DNA of 53,803 nucleotides, taken from contig JAFEFW010000003.1 of NCBI GenBank assembly GCA_018240405.1, forward strand, positions 1 to 53,803, given 5' to 3'. The translations under genes and the position numbers were made by a program. This DNA is from Pseudomonadota bacterium (lineage in GTDB: Bacteria > Pseudomonadota > Alphaproteobacteria > Acetobacterales > Acetobacteraceae). Positions 15,063-23,012 of the stretch are shown here, in pieces. The notes under the pieces are model-generated. The model saw only the letters and a list, made by a program, of their open reading frames with translations. It did no database searches and was not told the origin of the DNA. Within the stretch, counting starts at the first letter, position 1. Each line of letters starts with the position of its first letter.

Positions 15063-16616
15063 TCAGCGGGCGGCGGCCTCCTGGTCGCGCAGCGCCTTGC
15101 GGTTGATCTTGCCGGCTGGCGTCCGCGGCAGGTCAGGCACGAACACAACGATGCGCGGATACTCGTGCTGGCTCAGCCGGCTGCGCACCAGGTCCTGGAT
15201 CGAGGTCACCGTCCGGCGCGTGGTCGGATGTCCCGGCTGTGGCACCACGAAGGCTTTCACCACGAGCCCACGCACCGGGTCCGCTGCGCCAATCACCGCC
15301 ACCTCCTTGACCGCCGGATGGGTCAGCATGGCGTTTTCGATCTCCACCGCGCTCATGGTCCAACCGGCCGAAATAATGACGTCGTCCGCGCGGCCGGCAT
15401 GAAAGAAGTAACCGTCGGCATCCACGCGGCCGCGGTCCTTGGTGGGGAACCAGGTGTTATGGCGCAAAACCTTGATCTCGCCGAGTTCGCCGGCATCGCA
15501 GCGCGAACCGTCGGGTCGCTGCACCTCCACCGTCACACCCGGCACCGGCTTGCCCAGCGCCCCGTCCCGCACCGTAAAATCCGGGGCGCCGGGGTAGTTT
15601 GCCAGCACCACGCCGACCTCGGTGGTGCCGTACATGCTGCACAGCTTGATGCCAAACGCTTTCTGCACGTCGGCGGCGGTCTCCGGATCGATCGGTTCGC
15701 CGGTGAACGACATCTTATTCAGCGCAATCCGGTATTCGGCGAGCCGCCCGGTGTTGCGCATCATCCGGTAATGCGTGGCGGCGGCCGAAAGATTGTTCGT
15801 GCCGTAGTCCTGCAACGCCTTCAGCAATCGCTCCGCGTCGAACTTACCACTATAGGCGCCGGTCTCGATCCCCAGCGCCAGCGGTGCCAGCGTACCGTGC
15901 CACAACCCGTGGCCCCAGGCCGGTGACGATGGGCAGAAGTATTTGTCCCCCGGTCGCAATCCCGTGCCGTAGAGCGCCGCGTTCATCACCACCACGACCG
16001 CCCGGTGCGTATGCTTGATCGCGTCCGGCAATTCCCGCGTGGTACCGGAGGTGTACTGGAAGATTGCCATGTCATTGGCGCCGGTGTTTGGCTCGTAATG
16101 CGTCGGAAACGCCTGCAGCCGGGTCATCAGCGCCGTGTCGGCGGCAAACACGCGCGGTCCCTGCAGATCACCAAGGAGCCCGGCCTTCTCCTGCGTTGTG
16201 AGCAACAGGGTCGGTGAGCAGTCCCTGGTGCGCAGCTTCACGCCGTCAGGACCAAACAGCGTAAACAGCGGTACCGCCACCGCGCCTCGCTTCATGGCCC
16301 CAAACAGCGCGGCATAGAATGGCAGCGACGGCTCCAGCATGATCGCCACACGGTCGCCGGGCTGCACGCCCTTGGCATCCAGCCAATGGGCGAAGCGGGC
16401 TGACCAGATCGAGAGATCGCTGAAAGTGATGGTCTCGTCCGACCCATCCGCATGCGCAACCCGCAGCGCGACGCGGCCCGGTTCGGCATGACGATCGACG
16501 CATTCCTGCGCGATGTTCAGGCTGTCGCGGTCGCCATCAAACAACTCCCACATGCGCGCGCTGGAAAATTCACGCTGCGCATCGGCATAGGTGATGTACT
16601 CCGTCAGCTTCGGCAT
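15063..16616 (-). CDS. AMP-dependent acyl-CoA synthetase (benzoate-CoA ligase-like)
   Basis: A 517-residue ANL-superfamily ligase that activates a carboxylic acid to its CoA thioester through an acyl-adenylate. The P-loop-like motif is FQYTSGTTRELPDAIKHTHR, a variant (RELPDA in place of GxPKG) seen in benzoate-CoA-ligase-like members. Later motifs are SMYGTTEVG, the hinge DDVIISAGWTMSAVEIENAM, and the catalytic lysine in LPRTPAGKINRKALRD near the end. I chose the ATG at 16616, giving MPKLTEYITY, because GGGAGGAA lies just upstream; a longer frame to 16673 looks non-coding. A hotdog dehydratase gene follows on the same strand. Confidence 0.92.
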   Translation of the reverse strand: MPKLTEYITYADAQREFSSARMWELFDGDRDSLNIAQECVDRHAEPGRVALRVAHADGSDETITFSDLSIWSARFAHWLDAKGVQPGDRVAIMLEPSLPFYAALFGAMKRGAVAVPLFTLFGPDGVKLRTRDCSPTLLLTTQEKAGLLGDLQGPRVFAADTALMTRLQAFPTHYEPNTGANDMAIFQYTSGTTRELPDAIKHTHRAVVVVMNAALYGTGLRPGDKYFCPSSPAWGHGLWHGTLAPLALGIETGAYSGKFDAERLLKALQDYGTNNLSAAATHYRMMRNTGRLAEYRIALNKMSFTGEPIDPETAADVQKAFGIKLCSMYGTTEVGVVLANYPGAPDFTVRDGALGKPVPGVTVEVQRPDGSRCDAGELGEIKVLRHNTWFPTKDRGRVDADGYFFHAGRADDVIISAGWTMSAVEIENAMLTHPAVKEVAVIGAADPVRGLVVKAFVVPQPGHPTTRRTVTSIQDLVRSRLSQHEYPRIVVFVPDLPRTPAGKINRKALRDQEAAAR

Positions 16617-16777
16617 CCTGCGCCGGTTCCTCCCCCGAAACGCGATGGAAGACGCGCATCCGGGGGTTGTCAACGCGCGACGCCACTGCGGACCATTCGG
16701 CGCAGCGGAAATTGGTCCAATACCTCTCGGCTGATTCGTGTAGAAGCGTCATATCAATTTCGCCGGGACACCGAGTG

Positions 16778-17491
16778 ATGAACGATGCCTCCTACCCTGT
16801 CACCGAGCGCAATCGCGTGCGCCGGAAGCCGGACCGCGGCCGGTTCGACAAGGCGACGATCTACGACATCCTCGATTCCGCCCTGGTGGCGCACATCGCC
16901 TATACGATCGATGGACAGCCGTATTGCACGCCCACTGGTTTCTGGCGTGAGGATGACCGGCTGTACTGGCACGGGTCATCGGCCAGTCGGATGATCCGCA
17001 GCCAGGCAAAGGGTGTCCCGGTCTGCGTGACGGTGACGCATATGGACGCCATCGTGCTCGCGCGCAGCGGCTTCCATCACTCGGTCAACTACCGCTCCGT
17101 CATGGCGTTCGGCACCGCTCGGCTTGTCACGGACGCGGCGGAGAAGGCGCGGGCGCTGGATGGGTTCGTCGACCGGTTTTTCCCGGGGCGGTCGAAGGAA
17201 ATCAGGCCGGCGGACCCGCAGGAGATCAAGGCGACCAGCTTTGTCGTGATGGATATCGAGGAGGCATCCGGCAAGATCCGCTCTACCCACGTCATGGACG
17301 ACGAGGAGGACTACGCTTTACCAGTCTGGACTGCGCGTATTCCGGTGCGTCAGGTGCTGGGCGAGGCGGAAATGTGCCCCCGCTCTATCCCCGGCCTGCC
17401 GGTGCCGGAAGGGCTGAAAGGATACACCGCCGGGCGCTCGCTGGATGAGGCGCTGCTGGAGGCGTACCACAAGGTGTATCCCGAGGGATAA
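16778..17491 (+). CDS. Pyridoxamine 5'-phosphate oxidase-family flavin-binding protein (NimA-like)
   Basis: A 237-residue split-barrel protein. Segments such as ILDSALVAHIAYTIDGQPYCTPTGFWREDDRLYWHGSSASRM (about residues 30-72) and VPVCVTVTHMDAIVLARSGFHHSVNYRSVMAFGTARLV match the PNPOx-like / nitroimidazole-resistance group, which binds FMN, F420 or heme. I chose the ATG at 16778; an upstream ATG at 16667 lies inside the neighbouring divergent leader. It is divergent from the acyl-CoA ligase. The substrate is unknown. Confidence 0.87.
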   Translation: MNDASYPVTERNRVRRKPDRGRFDKATIYDILDSALVAHIAYTIDGQPYCTPTGFWREDDRLYWHGSSASRMIRSQAKGVPVCVTVTHMDAIVLARSGFHHSVNYRSVMAFGTARLVTDAAEKARALDGFVDRFFPGRSKEIRPADPQEIKATSFVVMDIEEASGKIRSTHVMDDEEDYALPVWTARIPVRQVLGEAEMCPRSIPGLPVPEGLKGYTAGRSLDEALLEAYHKVYPEG

Positions 17492-17534
17492 GGTCCTCGC
17501 CCTGATAACCCGAAGATCGGAACACACCGCCACG

Positions 17535-17571
17535 GCGGCAAGAACGCCAGTGCGCCGGTCGCTCTTGCCGC
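17535..17571. terminator. Hairpin between convergent PNPOx-like and GST genes
   Basis: GCGGCAAGA at 17535-17543 pairs with TCTTGCCGC at 17563-17571, nine perfect pairs around a 19-base loop. It lies in the 94-base gap between two convergent genes, where a bidirectional terminator is expected. There is no T tract. Confidence 0.5.
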
Positions 17572-17585
17572 TGGAGGCGCCGCTC

Positions 17586-18254
17586 CTAAAAATCGAGATC
17601 GGTATAATGCGCGGGCGGGGTCACGCCCGCCACCCGGTCCGCCAGCACGCCCCGAAAGCTCGGCCGCGACTTGATCCGTGCATACCAATCCTTCGCCGCC
17701 GGTGAGATCGACCAGTCGATCTCGCCCAGGAAATCCAGCGTGGACAGATGCGCCGCGGCGGCAAAGTCAGCCTGCGACAGCATGCTGCCCGCCAGCCATT
17801 TCCGATTCTCCGCCAACCAGCCAATATAATCGAGGTGATAGCGCAGGGCGGTGTAGCCGGTCCGGATTGCGGCCGGTTCGGGATTGCCACGGCCGGCCAT
17901 GCGGCGCAGATGCTTTTCCCCGTACAGATTATTCGTCACCTCATGGGCGAACCGGCCGTCGAACCACGCGCAGAGGCGCCGCACCTCAATCCGCTCCGCC
18001 AGCGTACGGCCGAGCAGACCCTGGTCCGGGTAGGCTTCGTCGAGATATTCGCAGATGACGGCGGAATCGGGGATGATGAGGCCGTTATCCTCCTCCAGCG
18101 TCGGCACCGTTCCAGCAGGATTCATCTCAAGATATTCAGGCCGCCGTTCCCATACTTTCTCAACGCGCAGGTCAAACGGCAGGCGCTTTTCCGCCAGCAC
18201 AAGGCGGACCTTGCGGCAATACGGCGACAACGGAAGGTGATGAAGGATGCGCAT
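17586..18254 (-). CDS. Glutathione S-transferase family protein
   Basis: A 222-residue GST. The thioredoxin-fold N-terminal domain reads MRILHHLPLSPYCRKVRLVLAEK, with Ser10 or Cys13 as candidate catalytic residues, then NPAGTVPTLEEDNGLIIPDSAVICEYLDE carrying the cis-Pro and the glutathione gamma-glutamyl contact (Asp-Ser). The helical C-terminal domain includes MLSQADFAAAAHLSTLDFL, the family's N-capping box region. It likely conjugates or reduces electrophiles. It is convergent with the PNPOx-type gene and 84 bases downstream of the PotD-type binding protein gene. Confidence 0.92.
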   Translation of the reverse strand: MRILHHLPLSPYCRKVRLVLAEKRLPFDLRVEKVWERRPEYLEMNPAGTVPTLEEDNGLIIPDSAVICEYLDEAYPDQGLLGRTLAERIEVRRLCAWFDGRFAHEVTNNLYGEKHLRRMAGRGNPEPAAIRTGYTALRYHLDYIGWLAENRKWLAGSMLSQADFAAAAHLSTLDFLGEIDWSISPAAKDWYARIKSRPSFRGVLADRVAGVTPPAHYTDLDF

Positions 18255-18338
18255 CCCTGGTTTTTATTGCATCCACTTGCGCGTCGCGCCAAGCGCGAAT
18301 TACCGCGCGTCGCACACCAGCATGGCCGCTTCGGGGGC

Positions 18339-19388
18339 TCAGTGCTCCAGCCAGGTCTCAAACCGCTGGCGCAGCTTTGAACCGTTGTCGCGCCAGAAGC
18401 TGGCATCGAGGCGCAGCGCGCCGCTCAAATTGGCGGGATTCGATGGCAAGATCGCCAACTGGTCGGGCGGCAGTCCGTCGTTCACGCCCTTGGTCAGGCC
18501 GGTATTGCCGGCTGACTTAAGCAGCCGCCATTCGACCGCCTGCATGCCGGTGAAGTAGAGAAACTGCTGCGCTGTGCGCAGCGCCTGCGCACCTTTCATA
18601 ATGGCCCAGGAATGCAGCTCATAGAGGCTGCCGGAGAATTGCAGCCCGAAATTCCGATGCTCCTGCTGTCCCTTGATGGCGATCGGGCCGCTCGGTCCGG
18701 TGGTCATGAGCACGCCGCCCGCCTCAAGCGCCTTGGCCGCCTCGATCTCCTTGCTCCACCACTGGATATACGGTTTCAGCTGATCCAGCTTACGGAACGC
18801 GCGATCGATACCATCATTGGTTGAAAGCGTCTTATAGACATCACCTGGGGCCACGCCGTCGGCCATCAACGCGATTTCGAGATTGCCGCGCACCCCTTTC
18901 CGCAGGCCGCGCTTGCCAGGATATTTGGCGACATCCCAGAAATCGGCCCAGGTCGGCGTGACCGGAAACTTGTCGCGATCCCAGGCCAGGACGGTGTTGA
19001 CGAGCACGGCGCCAACGCCACAGTCGCTGACGGCAAAGCCCTGATAGTGGTCCTTGCCACCAATCATCGACCAGTCAAGCTTCTCGAACAGGCCTTCACC
19101 GCAGCCAGCCGCCAGTTCGTCCGGATCGACAAGCACCAACGACCAGTCGTTGTCAGCCGACTTAACCTGGGCGCGCAACGCGTCCAGTCCGCCTTCCCAG
19201 GTCTGTTGTTGCACCGGCAGGCCGGTCACGGCCGTGAAGGGTTGGACATAGGCAGCCTGCAGGGCACGCTGAAACGAATCTTCCCGCGTTACGATCACCA
19301 GATCGCCAGGGCCGGCAGAGGCCGGGGAAGTGGCCAAGAGCGTGGCGGCTGCCATCGCCAAAGCGGCCAGGAACGAACGGGCGGGCAT
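18339..19388 (-). CDS. Extracellular solute-binding protein, PotD/PotF-like (spermidine/putrescine type)
   Basis: A 349-residue periplasmic binding protein. The signal peptide MPARSFLAALAMAAATLLAT...ASA is cleaved near residue 26. The mature part has DLVIVTREDSFQRALQAAY, PTWADFWDVAKYPGKRGLRKG (a very typical polyamine/iron-type binding-protein block) and GVLMTTGPSGPIAIKG. I placed the start at 19388; the frame runs upstream to 19628 but that part lacks a signal peptide. No permease or ATPase gene accompanies it. It is divergent from the HyuB gene, with starts 157 bases apart, so the ligand could be the substrate of that enzyme. Confidence 0.9.
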   Translation of the reverse strand: MPARSFLAALAMAAATLLATSPASAGPGDLVIVTREDSFQRALQAAYVQPFTAVTGLPVQQQTWEGGLDALRAQVKSADNDWSLVLVDPDELAAGCGEGLFEKLDWSMIGGKDHYQGFAVSDCGVGAVLVNTVLAWDRDKFPVTPTWADFWDVAKYPGKRGLRKGVRGNLEIALMADGVAPGDVYKTLSTNDGIDRAFRKLDQLKPYIQWWSKEIEAAKALEAGGVLMTTGPSGPIAIKGQQEHRNFGLQFSGSLYELHSWAIMKGAQALRTAQQFLYFTGMQAVEWRLLKSAGNTGLTKGVNDGLPPDQLAILPSNPANLSGALRLDASFWRDNGSKLRQRFETWLEH

Positions 19389-19545
19389 GAACAGACGGAA
19401 TTCCGCTTCCTTTTTATCCGGTCGCAAGCTACAGGCCACCGGCCTTGGGGGCAACGACCCCACCCAATAAAACAAGGCCGAAACATGCGTCGAGCGCGCC
19501 AGGGATGACTTCCCTGCTACCGCAGGATCGGTGCAGCATGGCGCC

Positions 19546-21177
19546 ATGACCGATCCGATCACCATTGCCGTGCTGCAGAACCGCCTCAACGCGATCGCCG
19601 AGGAAATGGGCGAAGCGATGCTGCGCACGGCCTATTCGCAGATCCTGAACTCTTCGCGCGACTTCTCGATCGCCCTGATCGACGCACAGTGCCGGCTTGT
19701 CGCACAAGCGGATCACATCCCCGTTCATGTCGGGGCGATGTCGTGGGCGGCCAAGGCACTGGCGGAGCGGTTTCCCGATCCGCGGCCGAACGACGTCTAC
19801 TTGCTGAATGACCCCTACCGGGGTGGATCGCATCTACCCGATCTGACCGTGTTCGTTCCTGTCTTCGCCGATGGTGTGCTGATGTTCTGGTCAGTGGTGC
19901 GCGCGCACCACTCTGATATCGGCGGTGCGACGCATGGCGCCTACAACCCGGCGGCGACCGAAATTTGGCACGAGGGGCTGCGCCTGCCGCCGATGCGGCT
20001 GACCGAAAACGGCGTGCTGCGCGAAGATCTGCTGGAGATGCTGGCGCTGAACGTTCGTCATCCCCGCGACTTCCGCGGCGACCTTGCCGCGCAGATCGGC
20101 GCCGCCCGGTTGGGTGAGGTGCGGCTTTCAGCGGTGATCGCCGAATTCGGGGCAGCCACGTTGTCGGCGTCCATCGAGGCGATGCTGGATGCCACCGAGC
20201 GGTACGCTCGCGACATCGTCGCGGCCTGGGCGGATGGCGAGTACCTTGGCGAGGCGGTGCTGGATGATGACGGTTTCGACCGCAAGGACATCGTCATCCG
20301 GGCGCGGGTGACCAAACAAGGCAGCGACGTGACGGTGGACCTGACGGAGTCGGACCCACAGGTCACCGGGTTCATCAACTCCTCGCATGCCAACACCCAA
20401 TCGGCTGTGGCGATCGCCTATGCTTTCCTGCTCGATCCCGGCATCACCAAGAACGAAGGCGCGTTTCGCCCGCTGACCGTGCGGCTGAAGGAGGGTACGA
20501 TCGTCTGGGCGCACGAAGGCGCCCCAGTGACGATGTGCACCAGCCACTGCTCAAATGAGATCATTGAAGCCATCGTGGTGGCGCTGTCGCAGGCCTGTCC
20601 GGAGCGAGCCATGGGCGGGTGGGGACGGCGTCTGCGCATCGCGCTGAACGGGGTGAACCCGAAGACCGGGCGGCGCTTCATCTGGCACATGTTCCAGGCA
20701 AGGCCCGGCGGCGGCGGATCGGTGGCGGGCGACGGCTACTCCACGATCGGCGAGTGGCACAGCGCCGGCGGCATCAAGTTCGGCAGCATTGAGGTGGCCG
20801 AGACGCGCTTTCCGCTGGTGTTCGAGACGCACGAATACCGTCCTGGATCGGCGGGGAACGGCCAGTTCCGCGGTGGCTATGGGGGCGACATGCGGCTGCG
20901 GATCGAGGCCGAGGGCACGACCATGGCCAACACCGCCGGTGAGGGGGTCGTGCATGGCGCCCGCGGCATGTGCGGCGGCAAGGACGGCGCGCCGCACGAT
21001 TACACGCTGCTGGCTCCAAACGCGCTGCCGCGCAAGCTGAAGACGAAAGAGGTGAATGTACCGGTGCCGTCGGGCAGCGTGATCCATGTCCTGTCGGGCG
21101 GCGGTGGTGGATGGGGTGATCCCGCCAAACGCGATCCGGCAGCGCTGGCGCGCGACACGGCGGAGGGCCTCGCGTGA
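19546..21177 (+). CDS. hyuB: Hydantoinase B / oxoprolinase family protein, without adjacent HyuA
   Basis: A 543-residue HyuB-type subunit. In known systems HyuA and HyuB together open cyclic amides such as hydantoins, oxoproline or methylhydantoin with ATP, or carboxylate ketones (acetone/acetophenone carboxylase relatives). Family blocks are ITIAVLQNRLNAIAEEMGEAMLRTAYS at the start, HVGAMSWAAKALAE, NDPYRGGSHLPDLTVFVPVF and the C-terminal VLSGGGGGWGDP. I preferred ATG 19546 over 19531 because family members begin MTDPIT. Unusually, no hyuA gene is adjacent; the next gene is a broken Uma2. The A subunit may be encoded elsewhere, including the 29677-31746 gene. Confidence 0.93.
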   Translation: MTDPITIAVLQNRLNAIAEEMGEAMLRTAYSQILNSSRDFSIALIDAQCRLVAQADHIPVHVGAMSWAAKALAERFPDPRPNDVYLLNDPYRGGSHLPDLTVFVPVFADGVLMFWSVVRAHHSDIGGATHGAYNPAATEIWHEGLRLPPMRLTENGVLREDLLEMLALNVRHPRDFRGDLAAQIGAARLGEVRLSAVIAEFGAATLSASIEAMLDATERYARDIVAAWADGEYLGEAVLDDDGFDRKDIVIRARVTKQGSDVTVDLTESDPQVTGFINSSHANTQSAVAIAYAFLLDPGITKNEGAFRPLTVRLKEGTIVWAHEGAPVTMCTSHCSNEIIEAIVVALSQACPERAMGGWGRRLRIALNGVNPKTGRRFIWHMFQARPGGGGSVAGDGYSTIGEWHSAGGIKFGSIEVAETRFPLVFETHEYRPGSAGNGQFRGGYGGDMRLRIEAEGTTMANTAGEGVVHGARGMCGGKDGAPHDYTLLAPNALPRKLKTKEVNVPVPSGSVIHVLSGGGGGWGDPAKRDPAALARDTAEGLA

Positions 21178-21208
21178 CGTTCGACAGCGGCCGCGTTATG
21201 TACGGACT

Positions 21209-21787
21209 ATGGGCGCGTCGCTGAAATGGGCGGACCCAATGACCGTCGAGGCGTTCCTCGCCTGGGAGCCTCGGGACGGATATCAGTACGAGCTGGTGGA
21301 TGGCCAGCCGCGGGCGATGGAGCCGGCGAGCATCGTCCATGGACTGTTGCAGGGCCATTTGGCTCGACAGATTGGCGAGCATCTTCTGCGTCTTGGGCGA
21401 TCGTGCGAAGTCATTGTCGCACCTGGCGTCATCCCGCGGGTGCTGTCCGCCGACAACGTGCGCATCCCCGATCTCGGCGTGACCTGCTCGCCTGTTCGAT
21501 CGGGGCAGCAGACGATTGTCGATCCGGTCCTGCTGATCGAAATTCTGTCGCCAAGCAACCGCGCCGAGACCTGATCGAATGTCTGGACCTACACCAGCAT
21601 TCCATCGGTGCAGGAGATCCTGGTGCTGCAAAGCGATGCCGTCGCGGCCCATGTGCTGCGGCGCGATGCAGGCGGCATGTGGCCCGAAGCACCTGAGAAG
21701 GTGGTGACCGGCGACCTGATCCTGGCGTCGATCGACTTTCGCGCCGCACTAGCCGATCTCTACGCGGGCACAGACCTGGTGGGTTGA
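21209..21787 (+). pseudogene. Uma2 family restriction-endonuclease-like (DUF820) gene, broken by an in-frame TGA
   Basis: The frame reads MGASLKWADPMTVEAFLAWE, then YELVDGQPRAMEPASIVHGLLQGHLARQIG and the PD-(D/E)xK-like core VRIPDLGVTC...VDPVLLIEILSPSN, ending at TGA 21572-21574. The same frame continues as SNVWTYTSIPSVQEILVLQSD to TGA 21785-21787, giving a full-length 192-codon Uma2 protein. In relatives this position is a Trp (SPSNxAETWxNVW), so TGG changed to TGA by one base. The truncated product would keep the catalytic core region but lose the C-terminal strands. I see no SECIS-like hairpin after this TGA. Confidence 0.8.
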
Positions 21788-21859
21788 CTGGCGGTAGCCC
21801 ACAGCTTCGAGGCCTGCCAACAATGGCGGTAACCTCGCGCTCCGTAACCTAAGGCGAAC

Positions 21860-23002
21860 CTACAACCTGGAGGCCGTGACCACCGCCTGACAAATCCGCT
21901 CCACATCCGCTTCGGTCAGGTCTGGATGGATCGGCAGCGCCAGGATGCGCTGTGCCACGTCTTCGGATACGGGCAGCGCCGCCCCATCGTGGTGGCCCTG
22001 GTAAGCCGGCTGCCGGTGCAGCGGCCGCGGATAATAGATCGCGGTCGGCACACCCTCATCCTTCAGCGCTGCTTGGATGCGGTCCCGCTCCGTGCCGTCC
22101 TTTAGCAGGATCGCGTAGATCGCCCAGGCGCTGCTGCTGTCCGGCACGCGCGCCGGCGTCGTCACCACGTTACCCAGGCGCTGATCGTAAATCCGCGCGA
22201 TGCGTTCCCGCGCCCGCAGTTCCTCGGGGAACACCGTCAGCTTGCTTAGCAGCACCGCAGCCTGGATCGAGTCCATCCGTCCGTTCATGCCAGTGCGCAG
22301 CACCTCGTAGCGGGTCTTGCCTTCGCCGTGCGTGCGCAGACTGCGGTACAGCTCCGCCCGTTCAGCCGATTCGGTGAACAGCGCCCCAGCATCGCCATAG
22401 GCGCCGAGCGACTTGGACGGGAAGAAGCTGGTCGCGGTGGCGTCCGCCTGGGTGCCCAGCATAACCCCATGCAAAGAGCCGCCGAAGCTCTGGGCGAGGT
22501 CGTCGATGGTGATCAGATTGAAGCGCCGGGCAATGTCCGTCAGCGCGGGCCAGTCCGCTGGCTGGCCGAACAGGTCGACGCCGATCAGCGCACGAGGACG
22601 CAGCTTGCCTTCGGCCAGCACCTGCTCGATGCGAGCGGTCAGGTGCGCGGGGTCGATCTGGAAGGTACGGGGGTCCACGTCGACGAACACCGGCGTCGCG
22701 CCCAGCACCAACGGCACCTCGGCGGTCGCCGTGTAGGTGAAGGCCGGCAGGAACACCGCGTCGCCGCGGCCGATATTCTCCGCCATCATGGCAATCTGCA
22801 GGGCATCTGTGCCGGAACTCACGCTGACGCAGTGCTTCGCGCCGCAGAACGTCGCCAGCGCTTCCTCCAGTTCCCGCACTTCCGGGCCGAGGATGAACTG
22901 GCAGTGCTCCAGCACCGTATCCAGCCGCCGGCGCAGATCGGCAGCGATGCGCGCCTGCTGCGCCTTCAGGTCGAGGAACGGGATCGGCTTGGCAGCGGTC
23001 AT
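21860..23002 (-). CDS. DegT/DnrJ/EryC1/StrS-family sugar aminotransferase (PLP)
   Basis: A 380-residue fold-type I aminotransferase that would aminate a 4-keto nucleotide sugar, typically with glutamate as donor. It has IPFLDLKAQQARI at the start, VSVSSGTDALQIAMMA, LPAFTYTATAEVPLVLGATPVFVDVD, the Asp of IDDLAQSFGG, and the PLP lysine in SFFPSKSLGAYGDAGAL. I chose ATG 23002, with GAAAGG upstream, over the GTG at 23020, which overlaps the previous stop. It directly follows a FlaA1/CapD-like dehydratase gene, so the two likely make a 4-amino-4,6-dideoxy sugar. Confidence 0.92.
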   Translation of the reverse strand: MTAAKPIPFLDLKAQQARIAADLRRRLDTVLEHCQFILGPEVRELEEALATFCGAKHCVSVSSGTDALQIAMMAENIGRGDAVFLPAFTYTATAEVPLVLGATPVFVDVDPRTFQIDPAHLTARIEQVLAEGKLRPRALIGVDLFGQPADWPALTDIARRFNLITIDDLAQSFGGSLHGVMLGTQADATATSFFPSKSLGAYGDAGALFTESAERAELYRSLRTHGEGKTRYEVLRTGMNGRMDSIQAAVLLSKLTVFPEELRARERIARIYDQRLGNVVTTPARVPDSSSAWAIYAILLKDGTERDRIQAALKDEGVPTAIYYPRPLHRQPAYQGHHDGAALPVSEDVAQRILALPIHPDLTEADVERICQAVVTASRL

Positions 23003-23012
23003 CAGGGGCCTT

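Noticed and set aside
21572-21574. Second selenocysteine codon in the Uma2 gene
   Set aside because: The residue is Trp in relatives, no Uma2 selenoprotein family is known to me, and no stem-loop with SECIS geometry follows.
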